A program made the position numbers and the translations under genes. From an alpha proteobacterium HIMB114 (lineage in GTDB: Bacteria > Pseudomonadota > Alphaproteobacteria > Pelagibacterales > Pelagibacteraceae), in assembly GCA_000163555.2 (NCBI GenBank), contig ADAC02000001.1, positions 310,001 to 374,000 of the forward strand: DNA of 64,000 nucleotides, in the 5' to 3' direction. The notes under the pieces are model-generated. The model saw nothing but the letters and a program-made list of their open reading frames with translations, did not search any database and had not been told where the DNA came from. Positions 46,730-58,328 of the stretch are shown here, piece by piece (position 1 is the stretch's first letter; each line of letters begins with the position of its first letter).

Positions 46730-46912
46730 ATGCAAAACCCTATAAATTTTTTTAGATCTGTAAAACAAGAAGCTTTTAAAATTACTTGGCCATCAAGAAA
46801 AGAGACATTGATGGGTTCAGTTACAGTAATTTTCATGGCAATCATTGCTTCATTGTTTTTTTTACTTTTGGATCAGATTTTTAAATTTGGGCTGGGGTTT
46901 TTAATAGGTTAA
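46730..46912 (+). CDS. secE: Protein translocase subunit SecE
   Basis: A 60-residue single-span SecE. The amphipathic segment SVKQEAFKITWPSRKETL precedes one membrane helix (about residues 30-57). It clamps SecY in the translocon. The start is 16 bases after tRNA-Trp, with no clear Shine-Dalgarno. nusG follows three bases after the stop. Confidence 0.94.
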   Translation: MQNPINFFRSVKQEAFKITWPSRKETLMGSVTVIFMAIIASLFFLLLDQIFKFGLGFLIG

Positions 46913-46915
46913 GTT

Positions 46916-47440
46916 ATGAAATGGTACATTGTTCAAGCACACGCTAGTGCAGAAAAGAAGCTCTCTGAACAGATAAAAGAAGAGCTTGAGAAGGCAGATT
47001 TAGGATCAAAATTTGGTGAAATTTTAGTGCCAACCCAGGATGTTACAGAGATAAAAAAAGGCAAAAGATCTGTAGTAAAGAAAAAGTACTTTCCAGGTTA
47101 CATTTTAGTTAAATTGGATATGACAAATGACGTTTATCACTTAATCAAATCATTGAAAAAAGTGAGCGGGTTTTTAGGTCCGCAAGGAAAACCATCTCCA
47201 ATATCAGAGGAGGAAGTAAATAAAATTGTTGGAAACATGGAGGAAAGTGTAGCAAACCCATCCTCATCCATTACTTTCCAAGTTGGTGAGCAAGTTAAGG
47301 TTTGCGATGGCCCATTTGCCTCATTTAATGGCTCAATTGAAGAAATTGATGAAGATAAATCTAGACTTAAGGTCTCTGTTTCTATATTTGGTAGGCCGAC
47401 ACCGGTGGATTTAGATTATTCACAGGTTGAAAAGGTTTAG
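46916..47440 (+). CDS. nusG: Transcription termination/antitermination protein NusG
   Basis: A 174-residue NusG. The N-terminal NGN domain has WYIVQAHASAEKK and FPGYILVKL, and the C-terminal KOW domain has GEQVKVCDGPFASFNG. It links RNA polymerase to the ribosome or Rho. Followed six bases later by rplK. Confidence 0.96.
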   Translation: MKWYIVQAHASAEKKLSEQIKEELEKADLGSKFGEILVPTQDVTEIKKGKRSVVKKKYFPGYILVKLDMTNDVYHLIKSLKKVSGFLGPQGKPSPISEEEVNKIVGNMEESVANPSSSITFQVGEQVKVCDGPFASFNGSIEEIDEDKSRLKVSVSIFGRPTPVDLDYSQVEKV

Positions 47441-47446
47441 AAGATT

Positions 47447-47872
47447 ATGGCTAAAGAAATTGCAGGTTATTTAAAGTTACAAATTAAGGGTGGTCAAGCT
47501 AATCCAGCTCCTCCGGTTGGTCCAGCATTAGGACAAAGAGGAATTAATATAATGGAATTTTGTAAAGCGTTTAATGATAAAACCAAAGATAGAATGGGCC
47601 AACCTGTTCCTGTAGTTATCACAGTTTATAAAGATAAAAAATTTGACTTTGTAATCAAGACTCCACCAGCTTCACATTTAATTAAAGAAGCTATTAAATT
47701 AAAATCTGGATCAAAAGAGCCAGGAAGAGTAGTTGCTGGATCAATTACAAAGGAGCAATTAAAAAAAATAGCTGAAGCTAAAATGACCGATTTAAATGCT
47801 TTTGATATTGAAGAAGCTATTAAAATTATTGCGGGATCAGCAAGATCAATGGGAATTCAAGTCAAGGAATAA
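47447..47872 (+). CDS. rplK: 50S ribosomal protein L11
   Basis: A 141-residue L11 with [21 protein letters not shown] near the N-terminus in parts and the C-terminal RNA-binding domain ending SARSMGIQV. It forms the GTPase-associated centre with 23S rRNA. Only six bases separate it from nusG, so the E. coli-type leader that binds L1 has no room here. Confidence 0.97.
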   Translation: MAKEIAGYLKLQIKGGQANPAPPVGPALGQRGINIMEFCKAFNDKTKDRMGQPVPVVITVYKDKKFDFVIKTPPASHLIKEAIKLKSGSKEPGRVVAGSITKEQLKKIAEAKMTDLNAFDIEEAIKIIAGSARSMGIQVKE

Positions 47873-47875
47873 TTT

Positions 47876-48571
47876 ATGAAGTCTTTAGAAAAAAAATCAA
47901 AAAGATTTAAATCACTTTTAAAAGATCTTGATCAGTCTAAATCATATAAAATTGAGGAAGCAGTAAAACTTATTAAAGATAGATCTAAAACAAAGTTTAT
48001 TGAGTCTATCGATTTAAGTTTAAATCTAAATATTGAGAAAACAAAATCAGATCAAACTTTAAGAACTACAGTAGATCTTCCGCACGGAAATGGAAAAAAG
48101 ATCTCAGTCGCTGTTATTTGCGCTAATGACAAAATAGACGAAGCTAAATCATCTGGAGCGGAAAAGGTAGGTTCTGAAGATTTAGTAGAATCTATAAATA
48201 ATGGAAAAATAGATTTTGATATATTGGTTTGCACACCTGATATGATGTCTAAAGTTGGAAAATTAGGAAAAGTATTGGGACCAAAAGGTTTAATGCCAAA
48301 TCCAAAATTTGGAACAGTTTCTCCAAATATTAAAAAGGCAGTTGAAGATATTAAAAAAGGAAAAGTAGAAATTCGATGCGATAAAGACGGAAATTTATCT
48401 TTATCAATAGGAAGAGCTAATTTTGATGATATAAAGATTATTGAAAATTACAAAAGTGTTTTAGAAGTTGTTGAAAAAGAAAAACCAACAGGATCTAAAG
48501 GCAATTTTATAAACTCAGCTCATGTTACAAGTTCAATGGGCCCATCTACAAAAGTTGCATTAGGAGCATAA
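47876..48571 (+). CDS. rplA: 50S ribosomal protein L1
   Basis: A 231-residue L1 with the RNA-binding loops LRTTVDLPHGNGK and VLGPKGLMPNPKFGTVS. It forms the L1 stalk that helps release E-site tRNA, and in E. coli represses the L11 operon. It is three bases after rplK and eight bases before rplJ. Confidence 0.97.
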   Translation: MKSLEKKSKRFKSLLKDLDQSKSYKIEEAVKLIKDRSKTKFIESIDLSLNLNIEKTKSDQTLRTTVDLPHGNGKKISVAVICANDKIDEAKSSGAEKVGSEDLVESINNGKIDFDILVCTPDMMSKVGKLGKVLGPKGLMPNPKFGTVSPNIKKAVEDIKKGKVEIRCDKDGNLSLSIGRANFDDIKIIENYKSVLEVVEKEKPTGSKGNFINSAHVTSSMGPSTKVALGA

Positions 48572-48579
48572 TTGTTATT

Positions 48580-49092
48580 ATGAATAGAATAGAAAAAACG
48601 AATTATATTAATAATCTTAAAAAAGATCTTGAGGCAAATAATGCAATGATGGTCTATCATTACGAAGGCTTAAACGTTAATCAACTTGATGAATTAAGAG
48701 AAAAAATGAGAGCGGCAGGAGCTTTGCTAAAAGTAACAAAAAATAGAATTACAAAGTTAGCTTTAAAAGAAACGTCTTATTCTGAAGCTGAAAATTTATT
48801 TACTGGACCAACAGGAGTAGCTCTATCAAAAGACCCAATTACTTTAGCAAAAATTTTAGTAAATTTTCAAAAAGGTAATGATAAACTAAAAATAGTTGGC
48901 GGAATAATGGATACCAAGCTTTTGGCCCCTTCAGATGTGGCTGAAATTGCGACATTACCGACACTAGATGAGGCAAGAGCTAAAATCGTTGGAATTTTAC
49001 AGGCACCACAGCAAAAATTATTAAGTATTTTACTTGCGCCGGGACGAAAAATAGCTAATTTGGCGCACGCTAAAAGTTTGAAAAAAGATTAA
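48580..49092 (+). CDS. rplJ: 50S ribosomal protein L10
   Basis: A 170-residue L10: N-terminal rRNA-binding domain ([18 protein letters not shown]) and a C-terminal helix that anchors L7/L12 dimers. The eight-base gap after rplA excludes the long L10 leader RNA found upstream of rplJ in many bacteria. rplL follows after 19 bases. Confidence 0.96.
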   Translation: MNRIEKTNYINNLKKDLEANNAMMVYHYEGLNVNQLDELREKMRAAGALLKVTKNRITKLALKETSYSEAENLFTGPTGVALSKDPITLAKILVNFQKGNDKLKIVGGIMDTKLLAPSDVAEIATLPTLDEARAKIVGILQAPQQKLLSILLAPGRKIANLAHAKSLKKD

Positions 49093-49111
49093 CCTCGAGG
49101 GAATAAAAAAA

Positions 49112-49483
49112 ATGGCAGATCTAAATAAAATTGTTGATGAATTATCAACTTTATCAGTTGTGGAAGCCGCAGAGCTTTCAAAGTTATTAGAAGATAAATG
49201 GGGCGTAACAGCAGCAGCACCAGTTGCAGCAGCAGCGGCTCCAGCAGCAGGCGGAGCACCAGCAGAAGAAAAAGATGAATTTTCTGTTGTTCTATCTGCA
49301 GCAGGTGATAACAAAATTGGAGTAATTAAAGAAGTAAGAGCTTTCACTGGATTAGGTTTAAAAGAAGCTAAAGATTTAGTTGAAGGTGCTCCAAAAGAGT
49401 TAAAAGCTGGCGTAAATAAAAAAGATGCTGAAGAAGTTAAGAAAAAATTCGAAGCAGCAGGCGCTAAAATAGAACTTAAGTAA
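49112..49483 (+). CDS. rplL: 50S ribosomal protein L7/L12
   Basis: A 123-residue L7/L12: an N-terminal dimerisation helix, a flexible Ala/Pro-rich hinge (about residues 35-50) and the C-terminal domain with [16 protein letters not shown] that recruits GTPase factors. A GAGGGA Shine-Dalgarno precedes it, consistent with production above L10. It has some of the least AT-rich sequence nearby. Confidence 0.97.
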   Translation: MADLNKIVDELSTLSVVEAAELSKLLEDKWGVTAAAPVAAAAAPAAGGAPAEEKDEFSVVLSAAGDNKIGVIKEVRAFTGLGLKEAKDLVEGAPKELKAGVNKKDAEEVKKKFEAAGAKIELK

Positions 49484-49502
49484 CTAACTAGGAATTTAAC
49501 AG

Positions 49503-49525
49503 CCTGATTAATTTATTTAATCAGG
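49503..49525 (+). promoter_or_regulatory. RNA hairpin between rplL and rpoB
   Basis: CCTGATTAA (49503-49511) and TTAATCAGG (49517-49525) form a perfect 9-bp stem with a five-base loop. No T-tract follows. E. coli has an attenuator and an RNase III site in the same gap. The only Shine-Dalgarno-like AGG near the rpoB start (49523-49525, ten bases upstream) is buried in the 3' arm. Confidence 0.6.
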
Positions 49526-49535
49526 TCAATTATAT

Positions 49536-52500
49536 ATGGAATTATCGTTTACTGATAAAAAAAAGATCAGAAAAAGTTTTGGTAAGTTAGAAAATATTGT
49601 CAACATACCAGATTTAATCGAAGTTCAAAAAAAGTCTTACGATAGTTTTTTGCATTTTAACGAAGACAATAAATCAGGATTAGAAAAAGTTTTTAAGGAA
49701 GTTTTTCCAATTGAAGATTTTGCTGGCTTAGCAACAATTGAATACGTTAGTTATAGATTTGAAAAAGAAAAATATGATGTTGAAGAGTGTAAACAAAGAG
49801 GATTAACTTATTCTGCTCCTCTAAAAGCTACGTTAAGATTAGTTGCTTACGATGTAAATGAGGAAGAGCAAACAAAGCAAATTCTTTCAGCAAAAGAACA
49901 GGAAGTTTACATGGGTGATCTTCCGTTAATGACACCTCGAGGCACCTTTGTTGTCAATGGTATTGAAAGAGTAGTAGTAAACCAAATGCACCGAAGTCCA
50001 GGAATTTTCTTAGATCACGATAAAGGAAAAGGACATTCAAGTGGTAAACTTTTATTTAATTGTAGAGTAATTCCATACAGAGGGTCTTGGTTAGATTTTG
50101 AATACGATATAAAAGATATTTTATATTTTAGAATTGACAGAAAGAAAAAAATTCCATCAACTACTTTATTAATGGCTCTTGGTTACCCAAGAGATGAATT
50201 ATTAAATTTATTTCATGAAAAAATAAAATTTGATTTTGTTGATAAAGATAAGCTTAAAACTAAATTTATTCCACAAAGATACAAAAATTATAAATTAAAA
50301 CACGATCTTGTAAATGCTGATGATAAAAAAAAAGTTTTGAAAGAAGGTACAAAAGTAAATATTCCTATAGCAATGAAACTGCAAAAAGAAGGCTTAAAAA
50401 ATATTTTTGCATCATTAGAGGAAGTTCATGGAAGATATTTTGCTGATGATATTTTTAATGAAAAAACTGGTGAAGTTTATTTTGAATCTGGGGATGAGGT
50501 TACTGAAGAAAGTTTAGAAAAATTAAAGGCGTTAAATATTAAATCTTTTTATTTATCTGAAATTGATGGTTTAAATATTGGTTCTTACTTAAGAAATACT
50601 TTGATTGTAGACAAAAACAATACTGCTGATGAAGCGGTAATGGATATATATAGAATTTTGAGACCAGGAGAGCCACCTACATTAGAAACATCAAGGAATT
50701 TATTTAATAATTTATTTTTTAATAATACTAGATACGATCTTTCTGACGTTGGTAGAGTTAAATTAAACTCAAGATTAGATTTAGATTGTGATCCAAAAAT
50801 TACTGTATTGAGAAAAGAAGATATCCTCAAAATAGCAGAAACAATGCTTAGATTAAAAGATGGAAAAGAAGAAGTTGATGATATTGACCATCTTGGAAAC
50901 AGAAGAGTTAGATCGGTTGGAGAGCTTGTTGAAAATCAATTTAGAATAGGTCTTGTGAGAATGGAAAGAGCTATCAAGGAAAAAATGTCTTCAGTTGAAA
51001 TCGATACTGTGATGCCACAAGACTTGATTAACTCAAAACCAATCGCAGCATCATTAAAAGAATTTTATGGCACATCTCAATTATCTCAGTTTATGGATCA
51101 AACTAACCCTTTATCTGAAATTACACACAAAAGAAGAGTTTCAGCTTTAGGTCCAGGAGGCTTGACTAGAGAAAGAGCTGGATTTGAAGTACGTGACGTT
51201 CATCCAACACATTATGGAAGAATTTGCCCAATTGAAACTCCAGAAGGACCAAATATTGGTTTAATTAACAGTTTAGCAACATACTCTAGAGTAAACAAAT
51301 ACGGTTTTATCGAAAGCCCATATCGATCTGTAAAAAATGGAAAAGTTACAAAAGAAATTCATTATTTGTCTGCCATGGAAGAAGGAAGATATACTGTTGC
51401 ACAGGCAAACTCAGTGTTAAATACTAATGGAACTTTTAAAGATGAACTTGTGTCATGTAGAAGAAATCTTGGTTTTGAGTTGGCTAAACCAGAAAATATA
51501 GACTTTATGGACGTTTCGCCAAAACAAGTTGTTTCAGTTGCTTCAGCTTTAATACCATTCTTAGAAAATGATGATGCGAATAGAGCATTAATGGGATCTA
51601 ATATGATGAGACAAGCAGTTCCTTTAATTAAAAATGAGTCTCCTTTAGTCGGAACTGGAATTGAAAAAGATGTAGCTTTAGATTCAGGCGCAACAATTAT
51701 TGCAAAAAGAGATGGTGTAGTCGAAAAAATTGATGGAAAAAGAATAGTTGTAAAAGCAACTTCTGATAAAGATTTAACAAAATCAGGTGTCGATATTTAT
51801 AATTTACTAAAATTCCAAAGATCAAATCAAAATACATGCATTAACCAGAGACCTTTAGTTAAAGTTGGTGATGTAATCAAAAAAGGTGATGTGATTGCTG
51901 ATGGACCATCTACACAACTTGGTGAATTAGCCCTTGGTAAAAACGTAACCGTAGCATTTATGCCGTGGCTTGGTTATAACTTTGAGGACTCTATTCTAAT
52001 TTCAGAAAGATGTGTTTCTGATGATGTATTTACATCTATTCATATTGAAGAATATGAGGTTATGGCAAGAGATACGAAACTTGGCCCTGAAGAAATTACA
52101 AGAGATATTCCAAATACTAGCGAGGAGGCTCTGCGTAATCTTGACGAATCTGGGATTGTGTATGTGGGCGCAGAAGTTAAGCCTGGAGATATTTTAGTTG
52201 GAAAGCTTACACCTAAAGGAGATACAAAAGTTTCATCAGAAGAAAAATTGTTAAGATCTATTTTTGGAGAAAAAGCAACTGACGTGAGAGATACATCATT
52301 AAAAATGCCATCAGGAACAGGTGGTACTGTTGTTGAAGTTAGAGTGTTTAATAGACATGGAATTGAAAAAGATGAAAGAGCTTTATCAATTGAAAAATCT
52401 GAAATTGAAGCTGTAATGTCAGATAAGCAAGCTGAGGAAAGTATTTTAGAATTAAATATAAAAATTAGAGCTCAACAAATTTTATCCAAAACAAGCTTAA

Positions 52501-53612
52501 CTGAAGACTACAGGGCTTTCTCAAAAGGAAGCAAATTAAGTGATGATGAAGTTAGAACATTATCTCTATCAGATATATTCAAACTAAAGTTAGATGACGC
52601 AAAATCAAATGAAGATTTATTTGCATTGAAAGAGCAGTATAACAAGGCAAAAAAAGATATCCAATCAAGATTTGAAGATAAGGTTGATAAAATTGAAAGA
52701 GGTGATGAATTGTTACCTGGTGTGATGAAAATGGTAAAAGTTTTTGTAGCCATGAAAAGAAAACTTCAACCTGGCGATAAAATGGCTGGTCGACATGGAA
52801 ATAAAGGTGTTATTAGCAGAATAGTTCCTGTTGAAGACATGCCTTATATGGCTAACGGAAAACCTGTTGATGTTTGTTTAAATCCACTTGGCGTTCCAAG
52901 TCGTATGAACGTAGGTCAAATTTTAGAAACTCATTTAGGCTGGGCATGTTCTGAGTTGGGTGAAAAAGTTAATAAACTATACAACGAATACAAAGCTAAA
53001 CAAAAAACATTTGAGCAAGCAAAAGACGCGCTTGGTAAGATTTATAATAATAGTGAAATTGATAAAGAAATTAAAAAGTTAAAAGAAGATGAAACCAAAG
53101 ACCTTCTTCATAATTTATCAAGTGGAGTACCTATTGCCACTCCAGTTTTTGACGGAGCTAGTGTTGAAGATGTAACGGGAATGTTAAAGTTTGCAGATTT
53201 ACCTGAAAGTGGCCAAACGACTTTATTTGATGGAAGAACTGGTGAAAAATTTGATAGAGAAGTAACCGTTGGTATTATTTATATGTTGAAACTTTATCAC
53301 ATGGTTGATGATAAAATTCATGCAAGATCAACTGGACCTTACAGTTTGGTTACTCAACAACCTCTTGGTGGTAAAGCTCAGTTTGGTGGTCAAAGATTTG
53401 GTGAAATGGAAGTTTGGGCGCTAGAAGCTTATGGGGCAGCTTACACATTACAAGAAATTTTAACTGTTAAATCAGATGATGTCGCAGGTAGAACAAAAGT
53501 TTATGAAACAATTGTAAAAGGTGATGATGATTTTGAATCTGGTATTCCAGAGTCGTTTAACGTTTTGGTAAAAGAAATTAGATCATTAGCATTAAATCTG
53601 GAGTTAAATTAA
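49536..53612 (+). CDS. rpoB: DNA-directed RNA polymerase subunit beta
   Basis: A 1358-residue beta subunit, full length. The rifampicin pocket [18 protein letters not shown]-type segment reads [19 protein letters not shown] with the usual Gln, Asp and later [13 protein letters not shown] residues; [15 protein letters not shown]-type (here [17 protein letters not shown]) lines the active centre. It overlaps rpoC by one base. Translation may be modulated by the hairpin just upstream. Confidence 0.98.
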   Translation: MELSFTDKKKIRKSFGKLENIVNIPDLIEVQKKSYDSFLHFNEDNKSGLEKVFKEVFPIEDFAGLATIEYVSYRFEKEKYDVEECKQRGLTYSAPLKATLRLVAYDVNEEEQTKQILSAKEQEVYMGDLPLMTPRGTFVVNGIERVVVNQMHRSPGIFLDHDKGKGHSSGKLLFNCRVIPYRGSWLDFEYDIKDILYFRIDRKKKIPSTTLLMALGYPRDELLNLFHEKIKFDFVDKDKLKTKFIPQRYKNYKLKHDLVNADDKKKVLKEGTKVNIPIAMKLQKEGLKNIFASLEEVHGRYFADDIFNEKTGEVYFESGDEVTEESLEKLKALNIKSFYLSEIDGLNIGSYLRNTLIVDKNNTADEAVMDIYRILRPGEPPTLETSRNLFNNLFFNNTRYDLSDVGRVKLNSRLDLDCDPKITVLRKEDILKIAETMLRLKDGKEEVDDIDHLGNRRVRSVGELVENQFRIGLVRMERAIKEKMSSVEIDTVMPQDLINSKPIAASLKEFYGTSQLSQFMDQTNPLSEITHKRRVSALGPGGLTRERAGFEVRDVHPTHYGRICPIETPEGPNIGLINSLATYSRVNKYGFIESPYRSVKNGKVTKEIHYLSAMEEGRYTVAQANSVLNTNGTFKDELVSCRRNLGFELAKPENIDFMDVSPKQVVSVASALIPFLENDDANRALMGSNMMRQAVPLIKNESPLVGTGIEKDVALDSGATIIAKRDGVVEKIDGKRIVVKATSDKDLTKSGVDIYNLLKFQRSNQNTCINQRPLVKVGDVIKKGDVIADGPSTQLGELALGKNVTVAFMPWLGYNFEDSILISERCVSDDVFTSIHIEEYEVMARDTKLGPEEITRDIPNTSEEALRNLDESGIVYVGAEVKPGDILVGKLTPKGDTKVSSEEKLLRSIFGEKATDVRDTSLKMPSGTGGTVVEVRVFNRHGIEKDERALSIEKSEIEAVMSDKQAEESILELNIKIRAQQILSKTSLTEDYRAFSKGSKLSDDEVRTLSLSDIFKLKLDDAKSNEDLFALKEQYNKAKKDIQSRFEDKVDKIERGDELLPGVMKMVKVFVAMKRKLQPGDKMAGRHGNKGVISRIVPVEDMPYMANGKPVDVCLNPLGVPSRMNVGQILETHLGWACSELGEKVNKLYNEYKAKQKTFEQAKDALGKIYNNSEIDKEIKKLKEDETKDLLHNLSSGVPIATPVFDGASVEDVTGMLKFADLPESGQTTLFDGRTGEKFDREVTVGIIYMLKLYHMVDDKIHARSTGPYSLVTQQPLGGKAQFGGQRFGEMEVWALEAYGAAYTLQEILTVKSDDVAGRTKVYETIVKGDDDFESGIPESFNVLVKEIRSLALNLELN

Positions 53613-56600
53613 TGAGCAAAGAATTAACAAATTTATTTTCAAAAAAAGTTAATAAACAAGACTTTTCAAAGATTAAAATTTCATTAGCAAGCCCAGAAAA
53701 AATAAGATCCTGGTCATTTGGTGAAATTAAGAAACCAGAGACTATTAATTATAGAACTTTCAAACCTGAAAAAGATGGTCTTTTCTGTGCAAGAATTTTT
53801 GGACCAGTTAAAGATTACGAATGTTTATGTGGCAAATACAAAGGAATGAAATTCAGAGGCATTATTTGTGAAAAATGTGGAACTGAAATCACTAAATCCA
53901 ATGTTCGAAGAGAAAGAATGGGGCATATTGAATTATCTACTCCTGTATCACATATTTGGTTTTTGAAATCTTTACCAAGTCGAATAGCATTATCATTGGA
54001 CTTAAAACTAAAAGACCTAGAAAAAGTTTTATACTATGAAAACTTTATTGTCATTGAACCTGGTCTTACAAAATTAGAAAAAAATCAGATAATTTCAGAA
54101 GAAGAGTTTTTAAAAGCCCAAGATGAATATGGCGAAGACCAATTCTCTGCTGGCATTGGTGCTGCAGCGATTAGAGAATGCTTGGCTAATATTGATGTTG
54201 AAGCAGAGAGAGATAAATTAAGAGAAGATATAAAAACAATTAATTCAAAAGTTGTTTTAGAAAAAACTATAAAAAGATTAAAGCTATTAGAATCTTTTGC
54301 AGTTTCAGGAAATAAACCAGAGTGGATGGTACTTACAACATTACCAGTAATTCCACCAGAGCTAAGACCTTTAGTTCCTTTAGATGGTGGTAGATTTGCA
54401 ACATCAGATCTAAACGATCTGTACAGAAGAGTGATAAATAGAAACAACCGATTAGGAAGGCTGATGGACCTTAGAGCTCCTGATATTATTGTAAGAAATG
54501 AAAAAAGAATGCTTCAAGAGTCAGTAGATGCATTATTTGATAATGGTAGAAGAGGGAGGGTGATTACTGGAACAGGTAAAAGACCATTAAAGTCTTTAGC
54601 TGAAATGTTAAAAGGAAAACAAGGAAGATTTAGACAAAACTTACTTGGTAAGCGAGTAGATTATTCTGGAAGATCAGTAATTGTTGCTGGACCAGAGTTA
54701 AAACTTCATCAATGCGGTTTACCAAAGAAAATGGCTTTAGAGTTATTCAAACCTTTTGTTTACGCAAGATTAGATAAATTAGGTTATGCTACAACAATCA
54801 AACAAGCAAAAAAAATTGTTGAAAAAGAAAAGCAAGAAGTTTGGGATATTTTAGATCATGTAATTAGACAACATCCAATTTTATTAAACAGAGCTCCAAC
54901 ACTTCACAGATTAGGCGTTCAAGCGTTTGAACCTATTTTAACTGAAGGTAAAGCAATTCAATTGCATCCATTAGTTTGTGCTGCATTTAATGCTGACTTT
55001 GATGGTGACCAAATGGCAGTACACGTGCCTTTAAGTATTGAAGCACAACTTGAAGCAAGAGTGTTAATGATGTCAACGAATAATATTTTACATCCCGCAA
55101 ACGGAAAACCAATTATTGTTCCTTCGCAAGATATGGTATTAGGAATATATTATTTATCACAAGAACCATTTGGTAAAAAAGAAGATAAGCCTCAAGGATA
55201 TTTTTTAAATACTGACCAGATCATGCTTGCATTAGAAAGTGGAGACATCAATATTCATACTAAAATAGTCTCAAGATTTGAAACTAAAGATGAAGATGGA
55301 AATCAAAAGTTTTTAAAATACACAAGCACTGCTGGAAGATTTTTATTAGCAAACGTTTTACCTAAAAACAAAAGTATTAAATTTGATTTAGTAAATAGAG
55401 TACTTGCAAAAAAACAAATATCAGAAGTTATAGATATTGTATTTAGATTCTGCGGTCAAAAAGAAACAGTTATTTTCTGTGATAAAATCATGGCACTTGG
55501 TTTTAAAAATGCGTTTAAAGCAGGTATCTCATTTGGAAAAGATGATCTAATTATTCCAGAGAGTAAAGAGACAATTATTTCTGAAGCAAAAAAAATGGTT
55601 GAAGAATACGAAAACCAATATGCCGAAGGATTAATAACAAGAGGTGAAAAATATAATAAAGTTATCGATCAATGGTCCAAGTGTACTGACAAAATTGCAT
55701 CTGAAATGATGGAAATTATCTCAAGTCCTCAACAAGATAAAGACGGAAGAGTAAAATCAAATTCAGTATTTATGATGGCAGATTCTGGTGCAAGAGGATC
55801 ACCTGCTCAAATGAAACAGTTAGCTGGTATGAGAGGTTTAATGGCAAAACCATCTGGTGAGATTATTGAAACTCCAATTATTTCAAACTTTAAAGAGGGT
55901 TTAACTATTTTAGAGTATTTCACATCAACACACGGAGCACGAAAAGGTCTTGCTGATACCGCCTTGAAGACTGCAAACTCTGGGTATTTAACTAGAAGAC
56001 TGTGTGATGTATCTCAGGATGTAATTATTAATGAAAAAGATTGTGGTTCTAAAAAATCAATTACAATTTCTGAAATTATTGAAGGTGGAAATGTTGTTGT
56101 AAGCTTATCTGAAAGAGCATTAGGTAGAAATGCTGCAGAAGATATTAAAAATGCTCTTACAGGTGAAGTTATCGTTAAAAAAAATCAAATGATTGATGAA
56201 TTTAAGTGTGAAGATATTGAAGCTGCTGGAGTTAAAAGTTGTAATGTTTATTCAGTAATGACCTGTGAAAGCAATCAAGGAGTTTGTTCAAAGTGTTATG
56301 GTAGAGATTTAGCCAGAGGTATTCCGGTATCTATAGGAGAATGTGTTGGAATGATTGCAGCACAATCAATTGGAGAGCCTGGTACTCAGTTAACAATGAG
56401 AACTTTTCACGTTGGTGGAACTGCGCAAATTAAAGACGATTCATCTATAACAGCACCAGATACTGGAACATTAAAAATATCTAATAAAAACTTAGTTGAA
56501 GACTCAAGTAAAAACTTAATCATCATGGGAAGAAACATCGAATTAACCCTTGAAAAAGATGGTGTAGTTTTCGCGTCGTTTAAAGTTCCGTATGGTTCAA

Positions 56601-57787
56601 AATTATATGTTAAGCCAGATGAACAAGTTAAAAAAGGACAAAAAATTTGCGACTGGGATCCATATACAGTACCGGTTATTGCTGAGACATCTGGAATTGC
56701 AAATTATGTTGATCTAGTTGATGCAGTATCTATTGCAGACAAGACTGATGAAGCAACAGGTATTTCATCTAAAATAGTTTTAGATTGGAGATCTCAGTCT
56801 AAAAATTTAGATTTAAAACCTAGAATTACTTTGAGAGATAGTAAAGACAAAGTGGTTTTAAAAGCAGATGGAAATGAAGCTAGATATTATTTATCTCCTG
56901 AAACGATTTTATCAGTGGCAGATGGAGATAAAGTGAACGCAGGAGATGTGTTAGCAAGATTGCCAAAAGCAACTTCGAAAACTAAAGATATTACTGGAGG
57001 TTTACCAAGAGTTGCCGAATTATTTGAAGCTAGAAAACCAAAAGATGGTGCGATAATTGCTGAAAATGATGGTGAAATTATTTTTGGAAAAGAAATTAGA
57101 GGTAAGCAAAAAATTACTATTAAAGGAAAAGATGGAATAGAGTCTAATTATTTGATCCCTAAGGGAAAGCAAATCAATTACAATCCTGGTGAAAAAATTA
57201 CAAAAGGTGAATATTTGTTAGATGGAAGTCCAGCACCACATGATATTTTAAGAATATTAGGAATAGAAGCGCTAACAGATTACTTTGTTAACGAAGTTCA
57301 AGATGTTTATCGATTACAAGGTGTTGTGATTAACGATAAGCATATCGAGGTTATTTTAAGACAAATGTTAAGAAAATTAGAAGTTAAAGATCCTGGGGAG
57401 AGTAGTTTATTAGCAGGTGAAGTGATGGATAAAATAGATGCTAAACATTTAAACGCTAAATTAAAAGAAGAAGGTAAAAAACAAATAGAATTTGATCCTG
57501 TAATGCTTGGTATTACCAAAGCTTCATTGCAAACTAAATCATTTATATCTGCAGCTTCTTTCCAAGAAACTACTCGTGTATTAACTGATGCTTCAATTAA
57601 AGGAAAAGCTGATGATTTAATTGGATTAAAAGAAAACGTGATTGTAGGTCGATTAATTCCAGCAGGTAGCGGAAAAAGTAGACAAAAATACAATAAAATT
57701 GCTAAAGACAAAGACATTGAACTACAAAATAAGATGGCAGCTGAAGCAATTACCTCTGAGACTGAAGAACAGCCAGCAGAGGTCTAA
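53612..57787 (+). CDS. rpoC: DNA-directed RNA polymerase subunit beta'
   Basis: A 1391-residue beta' subunit. The zinc domain (CLCGKYKG and CEKCG), the catalytic magnesium loop [14 protein letters not shown], the bridge and trigger regions ([22 protein letters not shown]) and the second zinc site ([13 protein letters not shown]) are intact. The C-terminus ends in a short acidic tail ([11 protein letters not shown]). No clear terminator follows; a fresh promoter lies in the gap to rpsL. Confidence 0.98.
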   Translation: MSKELTNLFSKKVNKQDFSKIKISLASPEKIRSWSFGEIKKPETINYRTFKPEKDGLFCARIFGPVKDYECLCGKYKGMKFRGIICEKCGTEITKSNVRRERMGHIELSTPVSHIWFLKSLPSRIALSLDLKLKDLEKVLYYENFIVIEPGLTKLEKNQIISEEEFLKAQDEYGEDQFSAGIGAAAIRECLANIDVEAERDKLREDIKTINSKVVLEKTIKRLKLLESFAVSGNKPEWMVLTTLPVIPPELRPLVPLDGGRFATSDLNDLYRRVINRNNRLGRLMDLRAPDIIVRNEKRMLQESVDALFDNGRRGRVITGTGKRPLKSLAEMLKGKQGRFRQNLLGKRVDYSGRSVIVAGPELKLHQCGLPKKMALELFKPFVYARLDKLGYATTIKQAKKIVEKEKQEVWDILDHVIRQHPILLNRAPTLHRLGVQAFEPILTEGKAIQLHPLVCAAFNADFDGDQMAVHVPLSIEAQLEARVLMMSTNNILHPANGKPIIVPSQDMVLGIYYLSQEPFGKKEDKPQGYFLNTDQIMLALESGDINIHTKIVSRFETKDEDGNQKFLKYTSTAGRFLLANVLPKNKSIKFDLVNRVLAKKQISEVIDIVFRFCGQKETVIFCDKIMALGFKNAFKAGISFGKDDLIIPESKETIISEAKKMVEEYENQYAEGLITRGEKYNKVIDQWSKCTDKIASEMMEIISSPQQDKDGRVKSNSVFMMADSGARGSPAQMKQLAGMRGLMAKPSGEIIETPIISNFKEGLTILEYFTSTHGARKGLADTALKTANSGYLTRRLCDVSQDVIINEKDCGSKKSITISEIIEGGNVVVSLSERALGRNAAEDIKNALTGEVIVKKNQMIDEFKCEDIEAAGVKSCNVYSVMTCESNQGVCSKCYGRDLARGIPVSIGECVGMIAAQSIGEPGTQLTMRTFHVGGTAQIKDDSSITAPDTGTLKISNKNLVEDSSKNLIIMGRNIELTLEKDGVVFASFKVPYGSKLYVKPDEQVKKGQKICDWDPYTVPVIAETSGIANYVDLVDAVSIADKTDEATGISSKIVLDWRSQSKNLDLKPRITLRDSKDKVVLKADGNEARYYLSPETILSVADGDKVNAGDVLARLPKATSKTKDITGGLPRVAELFEARKPKDGAIIAENDGEIIFGKEIRGKQKITIKGKDGIESNYLIPKGKQINYNPGEKITKGEYLLDGSPAPHDILRILGIEALTDYFVNEVQDVYRLQGVVINDKHIEVILRQMLRKLEVKDPGESSLLAGEVMDKIDAKHLNAKLKEEGKKQIEFDPVMLGITKASLQTKSFISAASFQETTRVLTDASIKGKADDLIGLKENVIVGRLIPAGSGKSRQKYNKIAKDKDIELQNKMAAEAITSETEEQPAEV

Positions 57788-57836
57788 TAGCCTTAAAAAT
57801 TAACGATTTTTTTACATTAAATCACACACGCAATTG

Positions 57837-57864
57837 TTGACGTTCTTAAAATAATCAGTATTAA
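57837..57864 (+). promoter_or_regulatory. Promoter of the str operon (rpsL)
   Basis: TTGACG (57837-57842) and TATTAA (57859-57864) with a 16-base spacer; TTAATA two bases further is an alternative -10. Transcription would start about 57871, making a leader of some 86 bases, much longer than at other genes here, that is largely taken up by the structure at 57872-57947. Confidence 0.65.
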
Positions 57865-57871
57865 TAGCGCA

Positions 57872-57947
57872 CTTTTTAAGGTAGCACGTAAAGCTGAGTT
57901 GGCTTTAAACTACTACCAACTGCTTACCAAATTGTTTCCTTAAAAAG
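57872..57947 (+). ncRNA. Candidate structured leader RNA of the rpsL operon
   Basis: Two nested helices. The outer one is a perfect 10-bp pairing of CTTTTTAAGG (57872-57881) with CCTTAAAAAG (57938-57947). The inner one pairs AAGC (57891-57894) with GCTT (57922-57925) and, after a two-base bulge, AGTTGG (57897-57902) with CCAACT (57916-57921) around a 13-base loop. The structure starts at the expected transcription start and ends nine bases before the rpsL ATG, over the ribosome-entry region. No U-tract follows, so translational control is more likely than termination. Confidence 0.5.
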
Positions 57948-57956
57948 ATTATTATT

Positions 57957-58328
57957 ATGCCAACTATTAACCAGTTGTTAAAAAAGAAACGTGTAAAACA
58001 AGTGATTAGGAATAAAGTTCCTGCACTACAAGCTTGCGCATTAAAACGTGGTGTTTGTACAAGAGTGTATACAACAACTCCAAAAAAACCAAACTCAGCT
58101 TTAAGAAAAGTTGCGAGAGTAAGATTGTCAAATGGATTTGAAGTTACCGCATACATTCCAGGGGAAGGTCATAATTTGCAAGAACACTCAGTTGTTATGA
58201 TTAGAGGTGGTAGAGTAAAAGATTTACCAGGTGTTAGATACCATGTTGTAAGAGGCCTGTTAGATACTCAAGGTGTTGCTAATAGAAAACAACAAAGATC
58301 TAAGTACGGAGCGAAGAGGCCTAAATAA
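57957..58328 (+). CDS. rpsL: 30S ribosomal protein S12
   Basis: A 123-residue S12 at the decoding centre. [14 protein letters not shown] keeps the lysine (K43-equivalent) linked to streptomycin sensitivity; [16 protein letters not shown] and the end SKYGAKRPK are canonical. The start is preceded by the structured leader and lacks a Shine-Dalgarno. It shares one base with rpsG, so no room exists for the S7-binding intercistronic site known from the E. coli str operon. Confidence 0.98.
   Translation: MPTINQLLKKKRVKQVIRNKVPALQACALKRGVCTRVYTTTPKKPNSALRKVARVRLSNGFEVTAYIPGEGHNLQEHSVVMIRGGRVKDLPGVRYHVVRGLLDTQGVANRKQQRSKYGAKRPK

Noticed and set aside
48572-48579. L10 leader RNA before rplJ
   Set aside because: Eight bases cannot hold it, and no equivalent structure was noticed at the end of rplA.
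57307-57717. 136-codon open frame on the minus strand inside rpoC
   Set aside because: It lies fully antisense to the conserved C-terminal part of beta', has no recognisable domain and is explained by codon bias of the real gene. The 120-codon antisense frame at 54085-54447 is the same.
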